A DNA stretch of 49,605 nucleotides from Kitasatospora sp. DSM 101779 (GCF_025655475.1 NZ_JAHTIK010000001.1:7226357-7275961); one strand, 5' to 3'. Counted from the first letter of the stretch, positions 8,491-16,819 are shown. The notes: generated by a model not told the origin, from the letters alone. Made by a program: numbers and translations.

Positions 8491-9732
8491 ATGCGCGATC
8501 TGTGGACCCGGACCGGGAGCGCCGCCCGCCGGTGGATCAAGGACCCGACCGTCGCCCTGTACCTGCGGGCGACGGTAGCCGCCATGCTCTCCTACGCCGT
8601 CGCGGTACAGCTCAGCGCCGAGCCTGCCCCGCTCACCGCGCCGCTGACGGCGTTGCTGGTCGTCCAGGTCACCGTGTACTCCACCCTCAAGGCGAGCATC
8701 CGCCGGGTCAACTCGGTGATCGTCGGCGTGGTCATCGCGATCGGCTTCAGCGCCGTCGTCGGCCTGTCGTGGTGGAGCCTGGGGATGATCATCCTGGCCT
8801 CGCTGGTGGTCGGGCACTTCGTCCGGGTCGACGAGTTCGTCAACGAGGTCGCGATCAGCGCGATGCTGGTGCTCGGCGTCACCCGGCTCGCCTCACAGGC
8901 CTGGGACCGCGTCCTGGAGACCCTGATCGGCGCCGGCGTCGGGCTCGCCTTCAACTTCGTCTTCGCCCCGCCCGTCTGGGTCGACACCGCCGGCGAGTCG
9001 ATCGAGGACCTCGCCCGCCGCGCCCGCCAGCTGCTGCTGGAGATCGCCGAGGAGCTCGGCCGGCCGTCACCGGTCGAGCAGGCCGCGGCCCGGCTGCACG
9101 AGGCCCGCCGGCTGGACCAGGCGATCGCCGACGTCGACGCCGCGCTGCGCCAGGCCGAGGACAGCCTGCGGCTCAACCCGCGGGTCAGCGAGGGCCTGCT
9201 CTCCCGCATCGTGCTGCGCACCGGCCTGGACACGCTGGAGATCTGCGTGGTCGTCATCCGGGTGCTCACCCGCTCGCTCACCGACCTGGCCAAGCGCCGC
9301 AACGGCGACGAGCGGCTCTTCCCCTCGGACGTCACCGTCCCGCTCGGCGAGCTGCTGGAGCACGTCGGCGGCGCCCTGGTGAGCTTCGCGGTGCTGGTCA
9401 CCACCCAGGTCAGCCGCAGCGCCGAGGAGGCCGAGGAACGGCTCGCCGCCGAGCTCTCGGCCGCCTGGGCCGTCCGCGAGAACGTCGCCCACCAGTTGCT
9501 GCGGCACGTCCAGGAGGACCCGGAGGCCTGGCAGCTGTACGGGTCGGTGCTCGCCGAGATCGACCGGATGCTCGACGAACTCGCGCTGGAGCACCGTTCC
9601 CGCCGGCTGATGGAGGAGCTCGACCGGGCGTCGATGGCCAACGCCGAGCGGATGGACCGGCTCGGCCGGTTCGCGGGGCTGCGTCGCCTCGCCCGCGGCG
9701 AGCGCCGTCCGACCGCCGGCCGGAAGGCCTGA
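8491..9732 (+). CDS. FUSC/ArAE-like (aromatic acid exporter family) membrane protein
   Basis: The protein has 413 residues. Six hydrophobic segments fill about residues 20-165 (AAMLSYAVAVQL, LLVVQVTVYSTL, VIVGVVIAIGFSAVVGL, MIILASLVVGHFV, ISAMLVLGVT, LIGAGVGLAFNFVF). A long cytoplasmic helical domain follows, rich in Glu, Arg and Leu with coiled-coil character (about 175-405). This is the FUSC/DUF939 half-size layout, seen in putative efflux pumps for aromatic acids; the substrate is unknown. The ATG at 8491 is preferred to the adjacent GTG at 8488 because the AAGGGAG ribosome site would overlap the GTG. It stands alone. A second gene of the same broad family begins at the right edge of the window. 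Confidence 0.8.
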   Translation: MRDLWTRTGSAARRWIKDPTVALYLRATVAAMLSYAVAVQLSAEPAPLTAPLTALLVVQVTVYSTLKASIRRVNSVIVGVVIAIGFSAVVGLSWWSLGMIILASLVVGHFVRVDEFVNEVAISAMLVLGVTRLASQAWDRVLETLIGAGVGLAFNFVFAPPVWVDTAGESIEDLARRARQLLLEIAEELGRPSPVEQAAARLHEARRLDQAIADVDAALRQAEDSLRLNPRVSEGLLSRIVLRTGLDTLEICVVVIRVLTRSLTDLAKRRNGDERLFPSDVTVPLGELLEHVGGALVSFAVLVTTQVSRSAEEAEERLAAELSAAWAVRENVAHQLLRHVQEDPEAWQLYGSVLAEIDRMLDELALEHRSRRLMEELDRASMANAERMDRLGRFAGLRRLARGERRPTAGRKA

Positions 9733-9813
9733 ACAGCGCCCCGCGAGGTCGCGCCGAGCGCCTTGAGGAGTTCTTAGGGTTCCGTTGAACCTCCGCTCAG
9801 CCACGCCTTCTTG

Positions 9814-9829
9814 ACAGGTATAGACCAGT
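9814..9829 (+). promoter_or_regulatory. DasR operator (dre site) in chitinase promoter
   Basis: The 16-mer ACAGGTATAGACCAGT matches the known dre palindrome ACTGGTCTAGACCAGT at 14 of 16 positions, with the right half perfect. It overlaps a TTGACA -35-like box (9811-9816). DasR is the GntR-type repressor that links N-acetylglucosamine and chitin use to development in Streptomyces and directly controls chitinase genes there. An inverted repeat GGTTGA-N7-TCAACC (9832-9850) follows directly. Confidence 0.8.
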
Positions 9830-9957
9830 TTGGTTGAGTCCTCGTCAACCCCGCAACGGCGGCCCGGCACCCCTCTTCCGACGGTGTCCGCAGGCCCGCG
9901 TGCGGTCCCCTCCGTCCTCGATCCCGTGCGGCCCCCACCGCACCAAGGGGTGATCAC

Positions 9958-11070
9958 GTGTCAGTGAAGCACCGTCTTCCGGCCAAGCGCCGGTTCCTCG
10001 CGGCCGCCGCCGCCGGCGCCGCCGCGATAGGCCTCGCGGTCGCGATACCCACCTCCGCCTCGGCCGGCACCTGTGCCTCCGCGTGGAGTTCCTCCGCCGT
10101 CTACACCGGGGGCATGTCCGCCTCCTACAGCGGCCACAACTGGACCGCCAAGTGGTGGACCCAGAACGAGACCCCCGGCGGCGCCTCCGGCGTCTGGGCC
10201 GACCAGGGCGTCTGCGGCGGCGGTGGCGGCTCCACCCCGACCCCGACCGGCGGCAGCTGCGACTACCCGGCCTGGGTGGCCGGGCGCACCTACACCACGG
10301 GGACGGTCGTCAAGTACTCCAACGGCAACCTGTACCGCGCCACTCACGACAACCCGGGCTACGACCCGACGATCTCCACCTGGTACTGGGAGCCGTACAC
10401 CTGCTCGGGCGGCGGCAGCACGCCCACCCCGACCCAGACCTCGAACCCGGGCGGATTCCCGGTCAGCGAGGCGCAGTTCAACCAGATGTTCCCGAACCGG
10501 AACTCCTTCTACACCTACGCCGGCCTCAAGGCCGCGCTGAGCGCCTACCCGGCGTTCGCCAACACCGGCAGCGACACGGTGAAGAAGCAGGAGGCCGCCG
10601 CCTTCCTCGCCAACGTCAGCCACGAGACCGGCGGCCTGGTGTACGTGGTCGAGCAGAACACCGCCAACTACCCGCACTACTGCGACACCTCGCAGTCGTA
10701 CGGCTGCCCGGCCGGCCAGGCCGCGTACTACGGCCGCGGTCCGATCCAGCTCAGCTGGAACTTCAACTACAAGGCGGCCGGCGACGCCCTCGGCATCGAC
10801 CTGCTGCACAACCCCAACCTGGTGCAGACCGACTCCTCCGTCGCCTGGAAGACCGGCCTCTGGTACTGGAACACCCAGTCCGGCCCCGGCACCATGACGC
10901 CGCACAACGCGATGGTCAACGGCGCGGGCTTCGGCGAGACCATCCGCAGCATCAACGGCAGCCTGGAGTGCAACGGCGGCAACCCGGCCCAGGTGCAGAG
11001 CCGGATCAACGCCTACCAGAGCTTCACCCAGATCCTCGGCACCGTCCCGGGCAACAACCTGAGCTGCTGA
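9958..11070 (+). CDS. Secreted family 19 chitinase with two chitin-binding domains
   Basis: This 370-residue pre-protein hydrolyses chitin outside the cell. A signal peptide (about 1-36, ending SASA-GT) leads. Two CBM5/12 chitin-binding domains follow (about 37-86 and 99-142; AWSSSAVYTGG and YPAWVAGRTYTTG with aromatic WW and WYWEPY faces), each followed by a Gly/Thr/Pro linker. The GH19 catalytic domain fills about 165-370. Its two catalytic acids are Glu223 (SHETGG) and Glu232 (VVEQN), nine residues apart as in Streptomyces family 19 chitinases, and the YYGRGPIQLSWNFNY signature is intact. The GTG start has AAGGGG at 7 bases. Two CBMs on a bacterial GH19 are more than the usual one. The DasR site upstream suggests induction by chitin-derived amino sugars. 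Confidence 0.95.
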   Translation: MSVKHRLPAKRRFLAAAAAGAAAIGLAVAIPTSASAGTCASAWSSSAVYTGGMSASYSGHNWTAKWWTQNETPGGASGVWADQGVCGGGGGSTPTPTGGSCDYPAWVAGRTYTTGTVVKYSNGNLYRATHDNPGYDPTISTWYWEPYTCSGGGSTPTPTQTSNPGGFPVSEAQFNQMFPNRNSFYTYAGLKAALSAYPAFANTGSDTVKKQEAAAFLANVSHETGGLVYVVEQNTANYPHYCDTSQSYGCPAGQAAYYGRGPIQLSWNFNYKAAGDALGIDLLHNPNLVQTDSSVAWKTGLWYWNTQSGPGTMTPHNAMVNGAGFGETIRSINGSLECNGGNPAQVQSRINAYQSFTQILGTVPGNNLSC

Positions 11071-11085
11071 TCCACCTGGAGCAGG

Positions 11086-11115
11086 ACGGGCGGGGGCCGT
11101 ACGGCACCCGCCCGT
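11086..11115 (+). terminator. Terminator hairpin between convergent genes
   Basis: ACGGGCGGG pairs perfectly with CCCGCCCGT, and the interior GCCG-TA-CGGC pairs again, giving one long stem. It lies 15 bases after the chitinase stop and 35 bases from the end of the convergent DUF4097 gene, so it may serve both directions. Confidence 0.65.
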
Positions 11116-11150
11116 GTCCGTGTCGGCGCACCGGGCGGGCGGGAGCCCGC

Positions 11151-11993
11151 TCAGGCGCGGGCGCGGCGGACGTCGATGTTGCCCCAGCGGGTCCGGGCAC
11201 GGACCTCGACGGTGTCCTCGGCCTCCTCCGGGGGCGCCGAGTCGGTGAGGGTGTTCCGCACCTGCCCGCGCTCGGAGCTGACGTCCAGCCAGGCGGCGGT
11301 GCCCTTGCGGATGCCGACCTCGATGGCGCCGTACGCGGTCTCCAGCTGGACGGTACCGCTCGCGACGTCGGCGACGCGCAGGGTGCCGTGGGCGGTTGTG
11401 GCGGTGACCGAGCTCTCGGCCCGGGCGATGTCGATGTCGCCGTTGGCGCCGCTCACCCGCAGGTCGCCGACGGCGGTGCCGACGGTGGTGGTGCCGTGCG
11501 AGTTCTTCAGCGTGGCGGGCCCGTCGACGGTGCCGACGCGCACACTGCCGGAGCTGGTGGTGATCTCGGCGGCGCCCTCGACCCGGTCGACGGTGATCGA
11601 GCCGTGCGAGGCGGTCAGCTTGAGCGGCCCGGTGGTGTCGAGGCGGACGTCGCCGGACGAGGTCTTCACCCGGACCTCGCCGAGCCGGCCCTCGCCGAGC
11701 ACCTGGGTCCAGGAGCCGGTCACCTCCACGTGTGAGCCGGTGGGCAGTTCGACCGTCACGTCGACGGCGCCGGTGGGCCCGACCAGCATCCGCTGCTTCG
11801 TCCGGACGGTGAGGATGCCGCCCGCGAAGGTCACCTCGGCCTGCTCGGCGGCCCGCACGTCCCGGTCCTTCTTCGGGTCGCGGGGCAGCACCTCGACGAC
11901 CGTCTCGGGGCGGTCGCCCGCGGTGAGCCGGACGGAACCGGCGGCCACCTGGACGTGGGCGGAAATCGGTTCGGGAGTCTCGTAAGAAGGCAT
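11151..11993 (-). CDS. DUF4097 family beta-strand repeat protein
   Basis: The 280-residue protein is almost wholly short beta strands in a repeating pattern, with many copies of a motif like SSGSVRVGTVDGPATL, S-G-D-V-R-L and A-H-G-T-L-R-V. This is the DUF4097 beta-helix repeat, also found in putative adhesins and sensor-like proteins. There is no signal peptide or membrane segment, so it appears cytoplasmic. Biochemical function is unknown. It lies downstream of, and on the same strand as, the HicB-like gene, separated by 256 bases. In Streptomyces these two families often occur side by side, which suggests a functional link. The ATG has AGGAGG about 10 bases upstream. Confidence 0.85.
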   Translation of the reverse strand: MPSYETPEPISAHVQVAAGSVRLTAGDRPETVVEVLPRDPKKDRDVRAAEQAEVTFAGGILTVRTKQRMLVGPTGAVDVTVELPTGSHVEVTGSWTQVLGEGRLGEVRVKTSSGDVRLDTTGPLKLTASHGSITVDRVEGAAEITTSSGSVRVGTVDGPATLKNSHGTTTVGTAVGDLRVSGANGDIDIARAESSVTATTAHGTLRVADVASGTVQLETAYGAIEVGIRKGTAAWLDVSSERGQVRNTLTDSAPPEEAEDTVEVRARTRWGNIDVRRARA

Positions 11994-12157
11994 GGCTGTA
12001 CCGTCCTCCTGGGTCCTGGGGCCGTCCCGTGCGGGACGTGGCGTGGGTGAGTGAAGCGATTGGCCGTGGGGTGCCGGGAGCTGTCTTCGAAGGCGCTCGG
12101 ACGATCACTTCGGGGGCGCGGGGAACGGCGCAATCCGGGAGCGGGTGTCATGACGGT

Positions 12158-12188
12158 CGGGCCACGTCATGGTTCGTACGGTGGCCCG
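12158..12188 (-). terminator. Possible hairpin after the hicB-like gene
   Basis: CGGGCCAC (12158-12165) pairs perfectly with GTGGCCCG (12181-12188) around a 15-base loop. It lies in the gap between the HicB-like gene and the DUF4097 gene. The long loop makes the call weak, and read-through to DUF4097 remains possible. Confidence 0.3.
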
Positions 12189-12249
12189 CATGCGTGGTGC
12201 GTGGTTCCCCGCGCCCCACGGGGCACCCATACGCCTCCGGAGGCACCTG

Positions 12250-12768
12250 TCAGCGCACCCAGCCGGTGAAGCTCTGTCCGACGGTGCGGGGCTTCTCCGT
12301 GGTGCGTGGTGCGGCGCCGTCGTCGAGGGCGGCGGAGACGGCCCGGACCAGCCAGGCGTTGACCGACAGGCCCTGGCGGCCCGCGGCCTGTTCGGCGCGT
12401 GTCTTGAGGTGGGCCGGCAGGCGCAGGTTGACGCGGGCGGTGCCGCCCTCGTCGCCGTCGGCGGGGGATTGCGCCGCCGGCGGTTCGACGGACGGGGCGG
12501 CCGGCTCCGCGGGGCCGCCGGTGGTGGGCGGGAGCGTCACCACGAAGTCCGGGTCCAGTCCGCGCAGCCGTACGTCGACCGAGCCGGGGGCGAGCTCGCG
12601 GGTGATCTCGTCCATCGCGGCGGAGAGCACGTTGAGCATCGTCAGGCGGGTCGCCGACTCCAGGGGTGCGGTGAGCCGCTCGGCCAGCGCGCGGGCTTCG
12701 TCGCCGCCGGCCTCGGCGGCCACGGCGAGTTCGCGCCGCAGGGTGTCGACATACGGAGTGAGGTCCAT
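12250..12768 (-). CDS. HicB-like ribbon-helix-helix protein
   Basis: The 172-residue protein has an N-terminal helical domain (about 1-75), an acidic Pro/Ala linker (about 80-108) and a C-terminal ribbon-helix-helix DNA-binding motif (about 110-148; ARVNLRLPAHLKTRAEQAA, then GLSVNAWLVRAVSAAL). It fits the family annotated as HicB-type antitoxins in actinomycetes, but no HicA toxin gene is next to it. The neighbour is a DUF4097 gene instead. It probably binds DNA as a dimer of dimers and may repress its own promoter, where direct repeats end five bases before its ATG. No clear Shine-Dalgarno sequence precedes the ATG, which suggests a leaderless or nearly leaderless message. Confidence 0.82.
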   Translation of the reverse strand: MDLTPYVDTLRRELAVAAEAGGDEARALAERLTAPLESATRLTMLNVLSAAMDEITRELAPGSVDVRLRGLDPDFVVTLPPTTGGPAEPAAPSVEPPAAQSPADGDEGGTARVNLRLPAHLKTRAEQAAGRQGLSVNAWLVRAVSAALDDGAAPRTTEKPRTVGQSFTGWVR

Positions 12769-12772
12769 GACG

Positions 12773-12797
12773 TCATAGTGGCATCATAGTGGCGCCA
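12773..12797 (-). promoter_or_regulatory. Direct repeats over the hicB-like start (probable RHH operator)
   Basis: TCATAGTGGC occurs twice (12773-12782 and 12784-12793), 11 bases apart, so both lie on the same face of the helix. The second copy runs into the palindrome TGGCGCCA (12790-12797). Read on the minus strand, a TATGAT -10-like box lies inside the repeats, so a bound protein would cover the promoter. Such phased repeats are typical for ribbon-helix-helix repressors. Confidence 0.5.
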
Positions 12798-12908
12798 TCT
12801 GCAAGTCCCGGTGGCTCCGGGGGCGGGAAGTCGCCGCGGTGACCTGCGGATGCGTCGATCTGTCGGCCTGGTCTGCGGCGGTGTCCGGTCGTCGTCGCAC
12901 CCCTTCGG

Positions 12909-12947
12909 CAGCGCCAAAGTGGCGCTGATTGGTGCTATGTGGCGCCA
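12909..12947. promoter_or_regulatory. Second cluster of the same operator-like motif
   Basis: A perfect palindrome CAGCGCCA-AAG-TGGCGCTG (12909-12927) is followed by GCTATGTGGCGCCA, which repeats the TGGCGCCA core (12940-12947) found near the hicB-like start 150 bases away. It lies between the divergent hicB-like and dehydrogenase genes and could act on either. Confidence 0.4.
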
Positions 12948-13043
12948 TTCGGCATCACCCGCGAAGCGGCGGCCCGGATGTGGTGAGCTGGAGAGCGGCG
13001 CCCGGCGCGGGCCGGGCGACCGATGCCCCGCCGGGAGGCCCGC

Positions 13044-14129
13044 GTGAAGCCGCGTACCGTCACCGTCCTCGCCCTGCTGCCCGTGCTCGGTGCGGCCCTC
13101 AGCGGCTGCGGTTCGTCCGCCCCGGCGGCCACCGGCCCCGGGGCCGGGACGTCCGGCACGGCGGCCGCCACCACGGTCGCCGAGGGGCTGAACACGCCCT
13201 GGGGCGTCGCGCGGCTTCCCGGCGGCGCCCTGATGGTCGGCTCCCGGGACACCGGACGGATCCTGCGGATCGACCCGAAGACCGGCGCGCGCACCGACGT
13301 CGGGACCGTCCCCGGCGTGGACGCCTTCGTCGAGGGCGGACTGCTCGGCCTGGCCGTCGGCCCGAACGGCCGGCTGTACGCCTACTACACCGCCACCGAC
13401 GACAACCGGATCGTCAGCTTCGCCTACGACCCCTCGCGGCCGACCGGCGCCCAACTGACCGACCCCCGGGCCGTGCTCACCGGCATCCCCAAGGGCGACA
13501 ACCACGACGGCGGCCGGCTCGCCTTCGGCCCGGACGGCCTGCTCTACGTCGGCACCGGCGAGACCGGGCGCTCCGGACTCGCCCAGGACCGTGACTCGCT
13601 CGGTGGCAAGATCCTGAGGATCACCCCCGACGGCGCACCCGCCCCCGGCAACCCCTTCCCCGGCTCCCCGGTCTACTCGCTGGGCCACCGCAATGTGCAG
13701 GGCCTCGCCTGGGACTCGCAGGGACGGCTGTGGGCCTCCGAGTTCGGCCAGAACACCTGGGACGAGCTGAACCTGATCGAGCCCGGCGCCAACTACGGCT
13801 GGCCGGTCGTCGAGGGGAAGGCCGGCCGCTCCGGGTACACCGACCCGGTCGTCCAGTGGCGCCCGGTCGACGCCTCGCCGAGCGGCATCGCCTATGCCGA
13901 CGGCGCGATCTGGATGGCCGGGCTGCGCGGCCAGCGCCTGTGGCGGATCCCGCTGAACGGCGACGGCACCGCCGGCACCCCCACCGCCGTCCTCGACCAC
14001 ACCGCCGGCCGGCTGCGGACGGTGGTCGCCGAGCCGGACGGCACCCTGCTCGTCACCACCAGCAACACCGACGGGCGCGGCGACCCGCGTCCGGGCGACG
14101 ACCGGATCCTGCGCTTCCGCCCGAGCTGA
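13044..14129 (+). CDS. PQQ-dependent glucose/sorbosone dehydrogenase-like lipoprotein
   Basis: The 361-residue protein begins with a lipoprotein signal peptide with lipobox LSGC (Cys near residue 22), so it should be anchored outside the membrane. The rest is a six-bladed propeller of the GSDH family: NTPWGVARLPGG, GGLLGLAVGPNG, KGDNHDGGRLAFGPDG, GKILRI, GHRNVQGLAWD, EFGQNTWDELN and GANYGWP. Family members oxidise sugars with PQQ as cofactor, though many actinobacterial members have not been tested. The GTG start is chosen because GGGAGG lies five bases upstream; an ATG at 13023 has no such site. It is divergent from the hicB-like gene and followed by a strong hairpin. Confidence 0.88.
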   Translation: MKPRTVTVLALLPVLGAALSGCGSSAPAATGPGAGTSGTAAATTVAEGLNTPWGVARLPGGALMVGSRDTGRILRIDPKTGARTDVGTVPGVDAFVEGGLLGLAVGPNGRLYAYYTATDDNRIVSFAYDPSRPTGAQLTDPRAVLTGIPKGDNHDGGRLAFGPDGLLYVGTGETGRSGLAQDRDSLGGKILRITPDGAPAPGNPFPGSPVYSLGHRNVQGLAWDSQGRLWASEFGQNTWDELNLIEPGANYGWPVVEGKAGRSGYTDPVVQWRPVDASPSGIAYADGAIWMAGLRGQRLWRIPLNGDGTAGTPTAVLDHTAGRLRTVVAEPDGTLLVTTSNTDGRGDPRPGDDRILRFRPS

Positions 14130-14157
14130 CCGCCGGTCTCCCCGGAGCCTGCCGTGC

Positions 14158-14184
14158 TCCTGCGCCGACCGCTCCGGCGCAGGA
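14158..14184 (+). terminator. Terminator hairpin after the dehydrogenase gene
   Basis: TCCTGCGCCG pairs perfectly with CGGCGCAGGA around a seven-base loop, 29 bases after the stop. The next gene starts 34 bases later. Confidence 0.65.
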
Positions 14185-14217
14185 CCATCGAGTGGGGCCA
14201 CTGCGGGGAGGTGCCGT

Positions 14218-15048
14218 ATGGAGGAACCGGTCACCCGGGTCGCGCGCCTGCCGGGCGGGCCGGCCCTCCCGTACGCCGAGCAGGGCGATCCCGCCGGGAC
14301 GCCGGTCGTCCTGCTGCACGCCGTCGGCGACTCCTGGCGCGCGTTCGAACCGCTGATGGCCGGGCTGCCCGCGGAGCTGCACGTCCTCGCGCCGAGCCAG
14401 CGCGGGCACGGCGGGGCCGACTGCCCGCCGCAGGGCTACCGTCCGGCGGACTTCGCGGCCGACCTTGCCGCCTTCCTGGACCTGCTCGGCATCGAACGGC
14501 CGGTGCTCGTCGGCGCGTCCAGTGCGGGTTTCACCGTCCGCCGGTACGCCGCCGACCACCCCGGGCGGGTCCGCGGCCTGGTCCTCCTCGGCTCGCCCGC
14601 GCTGCTGTCCGACAAGCCGGAGGCGGGAGCGCTCCGGGAGGCCGTCGCCCGGATGGCCGATCCGCTGGACCCGGCGGTGGTCCGCGGGACGGTGGAGTCG
14701 CTCGTCGCCCGGCCGCTGCCACCGGACTTCGTCGACCTGATGGTGCAGGAGGGCCTGCGCGTCCCGGCCCGGGTGTGGCGCGACACCGTCGAAGCGCTGT
14801 TCGACGAGACCGGCCCCGAGGGCCCGGACCGGATCACCGCACCGGCCCTGCTGATCTGGGGCGACCGGGACGGGATCCTGCCGCGGGCGGACCAGGAGCG
14901 GCTGGCGGCCGCCCTGCCGCGGTCCGCCCTGCTCGTCCACGAGGGCTCGGGCCACATCGTCCAGTGGGACGACCCCGGGCGCACCGCCGCGGACCTCGCC
15001 GCCTTCGTCGCGGCCTGCTGCGGCGGAGGCGGTCAGAGCGCGGCGTAG
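14218..15048 (+). CDS. Alpha/beta-fold hydrolase
   Basis: This 276-residue soluble hydrolase has the usual order of motifs: oxyanion region LLHAVGDSW (about 33-40), nucleophile elbow GASSAG with Ser101, an acid in WGDRDGILP (about 222-230) and the catalytic His in GSGHIVQWDDP near the C-terminus. Its substrate cannot be told. The ATG is preceded by GGGGAGG at 5 bases. Its last 16 bases overlap the end of the convergent GH43 gene, so the two stop codons lie inside each other's coding sequence. Confidence 0.88.
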   Translation: MEEPVTRVARLPGGPALPYAEQGDPAGTPVVLLHAVGDSWRAFEPLMAGLPAELHVLAPSQRGHGGADCPPQGYRPADFAADLAAFLDLLGIERPVLVGASSAGFTVRRYAADHPGRVRGLVLLGSPALLSDKPEAGALREAVARMADPLDPAVVRGTVESLVARPLPPDFVDLMVQEGLRVPARVWRDTVEALFDETGPEGPDRITAPALLIWGDRDGILPRADQERLAAALPRSALLVHEGSGHIVQWDDPGRTAADLAAFVAACCGGGGQSAA

Positions 15049-16610
15049 CGGAACCAGTCGAAGTCGGCAGTGGTGGCGGTCGGGTGCGGCGCGGTGGCGT
15101 ACAGGCCGAGGTGGCAGCCGGTGAAACCGCCCGCGTGCCGGCTGCTGAGGATGCGGCCGTCCACCGTGCCGAGGTCGGCGGCCGGGCCGTCCGCGGGGCC
15201 GCAGCGGAAGGTGTACCGCTGGCCGTGGGCGGCCACGCCGAGGACCAGCGGACCCGCGGCGAGCGGCAGTTCGGCCCGCACGGTGTCCCGGCCGCCGTCC
15301 CGCACGGTCAGCCGGGCGACCCGGCCGCCGGTGCCGTCGTCGTCCACCAGCAGCCGGACGTGGTGGTCCGGGTCGTAGTACGCCACCAGGCCCGCCTGCT
15401 CGCCGGACGCCGCGGGTGCGAAGTCGAGCGCAGCCTCGGCGGTGAAGTCGGCGTGCTGCTGGCGGCGGCCGACGAAGCTCGGCGTCGCCCGCTCGGCGAG
15501 GGTCTGCGGCAGCAGCCGCAGCCGCAGGTGGCCGGGGCGTTCACGGAGGCTGTGGAAGGTGCTGCGCGGGGTCCTCAGCAGGCTCCACTGCAGCCCCAGT
15601 CGGGGCGCGTCGAAGTGGTCGACCGGGGCGGGCTCCGGCCACGGGTGGGGCGGCAGCGCGATCCGGGTGGACTCCTCCAGCCGGCCGCTGCCCGGGTTGA
15701 CCACCGGCCAGCCGTCCTCCCAGACCACCCGGGCGACGAAGGTCTCCCGTCCGAGGTTGGCGTGCCCGCCGCCGCCGTACGGCCGGGAGGCGAGCAGCAG
15801 CGCGTACCAGTCGCCGGCCGGGGTGCGGACCAGGTCGGCGTGGCCGGCGCCGGTGACCGGGTGGCCGAGCCCCAGGTGGCGGTGGGTCAGCACCGGGTTG
15901 CGGGGGTTGTTCCGGTACGGCCCGGTGAGCCGGCGGCTGCGGGCGACGGTGACGGCGTGGTCGTGCTCGGTGCCGCCCTCGGCGACCACCAGCACGTAGT
16001 GGCCCTGGTGCCGGTACAGGTGCGGGCCCTCGGCCCAGCGGGCGTCGACCAGGGCGCCGCGGAAGAGCACGTGCTCCTCGCCGGTGAGGACAGCGCGGTC
16101 GAGGTCGATGCCGCGCAGCCAGATCTCCGTCCGGCCGCCGTCGTCGGTGCGGCGGGTGCCGAGCAGGTGGGCGGAGCCGTCGTCGTCGAAGAAGAGCGAC
16201 GGGTCGAAGCCGGGCGCCTCGGGCAGCCAGACCGGGTCCGACCAGCGGCCGGCCGGGTCGTCGGCGGTGAGCAGGAAGGTGCCGTCCTGCCGCCGGCCGT
16301 CGACCAGGGTGCACACCAGGTGGAAGCGGCCGCGGGCGTGGTGCAGCGAGGCGGCGTAGAGGCCGCCGGAGGGGCGGATGCCGTCCAGGGCCAGCTGCTC
16401 CGGACGGTCCACGGCGTGCCCGATCGGCCGCCAGTGCGCCAAGTCCCGGCTGTGGAACAGCGGGAGGCCCGGGAAGTACTCGAAGGAGGAGGTGACCAGG
16501 TAGTAGTCCTCGCCGACCCGGCAGACCGACGGGTCGGGGTGGAAGCCGGGCAGGACGGGATTGCGGGCGTCCTGGTACTGCGGCGCGGCCGCCTCCCGAG
16601 CTACGGGCAT
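15033..16610 (-). CDS. Family 43 glycoside hydrolase (beta-xylosidase / arabinofuranosidase type)
   Basis: The 525-residue enzyme has a five-bladed GH43 domain (about 15-310) and a C-terminal beta-sandwich (about 325-525) of the beta-xylosidase type. Catalytic acids are visible: Asp26 in GFHPDPSV (base), the middle Asp in GFDPSLFFDDDG and the Glu in RWAEGPHLY (acid). It should release xylose or arabinose from short xylan chains. There is no signal peptide, so it probably acts inside the cell on imported oligomers. The ATG has GGAGG at 6 bases. A GAAA/TTTC palindrome upstream suggests control by a LacI-type sugar regulator. No xylan transporter is adjacent. Confidence 0.9.
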   Translation of the reverse strand: MPVAREAAAPQYQDARNPVLPGFHPDPSVCRVGEDYYLVTSSFEYFPGLPLFHSRDLAHWRPIGHAVDRPEQLALDGIRPSGGLYAASLHHARGRFHLVCTLVDGRRQDGTFLLTADDPAGRWSDPVWLPEAPGFDPSLFFDDDGSAHLLGTRRTDDGGRTEIWLRGIDLDRAVLTGEEHVLFRGALVDARWAEGPHLYRHQGHYVLVVAEGGTEHDHAVTVARSRRLTGPYRNNPRNPVLTHRHLGLGHPVTGAGHADLVRTPAGDWYALLLASRPYGGGGHANLGRETFVARVVWEDGWPVVNPGSGRLEESTRIALPPHPWPEPAPVDHFDAPRLGLQWSLLRTPRSTFHSLRERPGHLRLRLLPQTLAERATPSFVGRRQQHADFTAEAALDFAPAASGEQAGLVAYYDPDHHVRLLVDDDGTGGRVARLTVRDGGRDTVRAELPLAAGPLVLGVAAHGQRYTFRCGPADGPAADLGTVDGRILSSRHAGGFTGCHLGLYATAPHPTATTADFDWFRYAAL

Positions 16611-16636
16611 GGGTGCCTCCGAAGGCTCGGGAGGTT

Positions 16637-16648
16637 CGAAAAGTTTCG
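16637..16648 (-). promoter_or_regulatory. LacI-type operator before the GH43 gene
   Basis: CGAAAAGTTTCG is a palindrome at 10 of 12 positions and fits the CGAAA-N-TTTCG pattern known for LacI-family regulators of xylan and cellobiose genes in Streptomyces. It lies 27-38 bases upstream of the GH43 ATG, and a further GGAAAAG follows. Confidence 0.5.
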
Positions 16649-16819
16649 GAAAAGTCTCCGATTGGATCGCCCAGACCGTACGGCGCCGGCTCTGCCGGAG
16701 TCAAGGCCAGCCGGACCTCGACCACCGCTCCCGCCGGAGGAGCCGCCGGGGCCGGCCGAGCGTACGTTGGAGGTGCGGCACCCGATCGGCCCGGCCGCTC
16801 CGTCAGCAGGAGGTGCCCG

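Noticed and set aside
12250..12768. Classical HicAB toxin-antitoxin locus
   Set aside because: No hicA-like small gene is found on either side; the neighbour is DUF4097.
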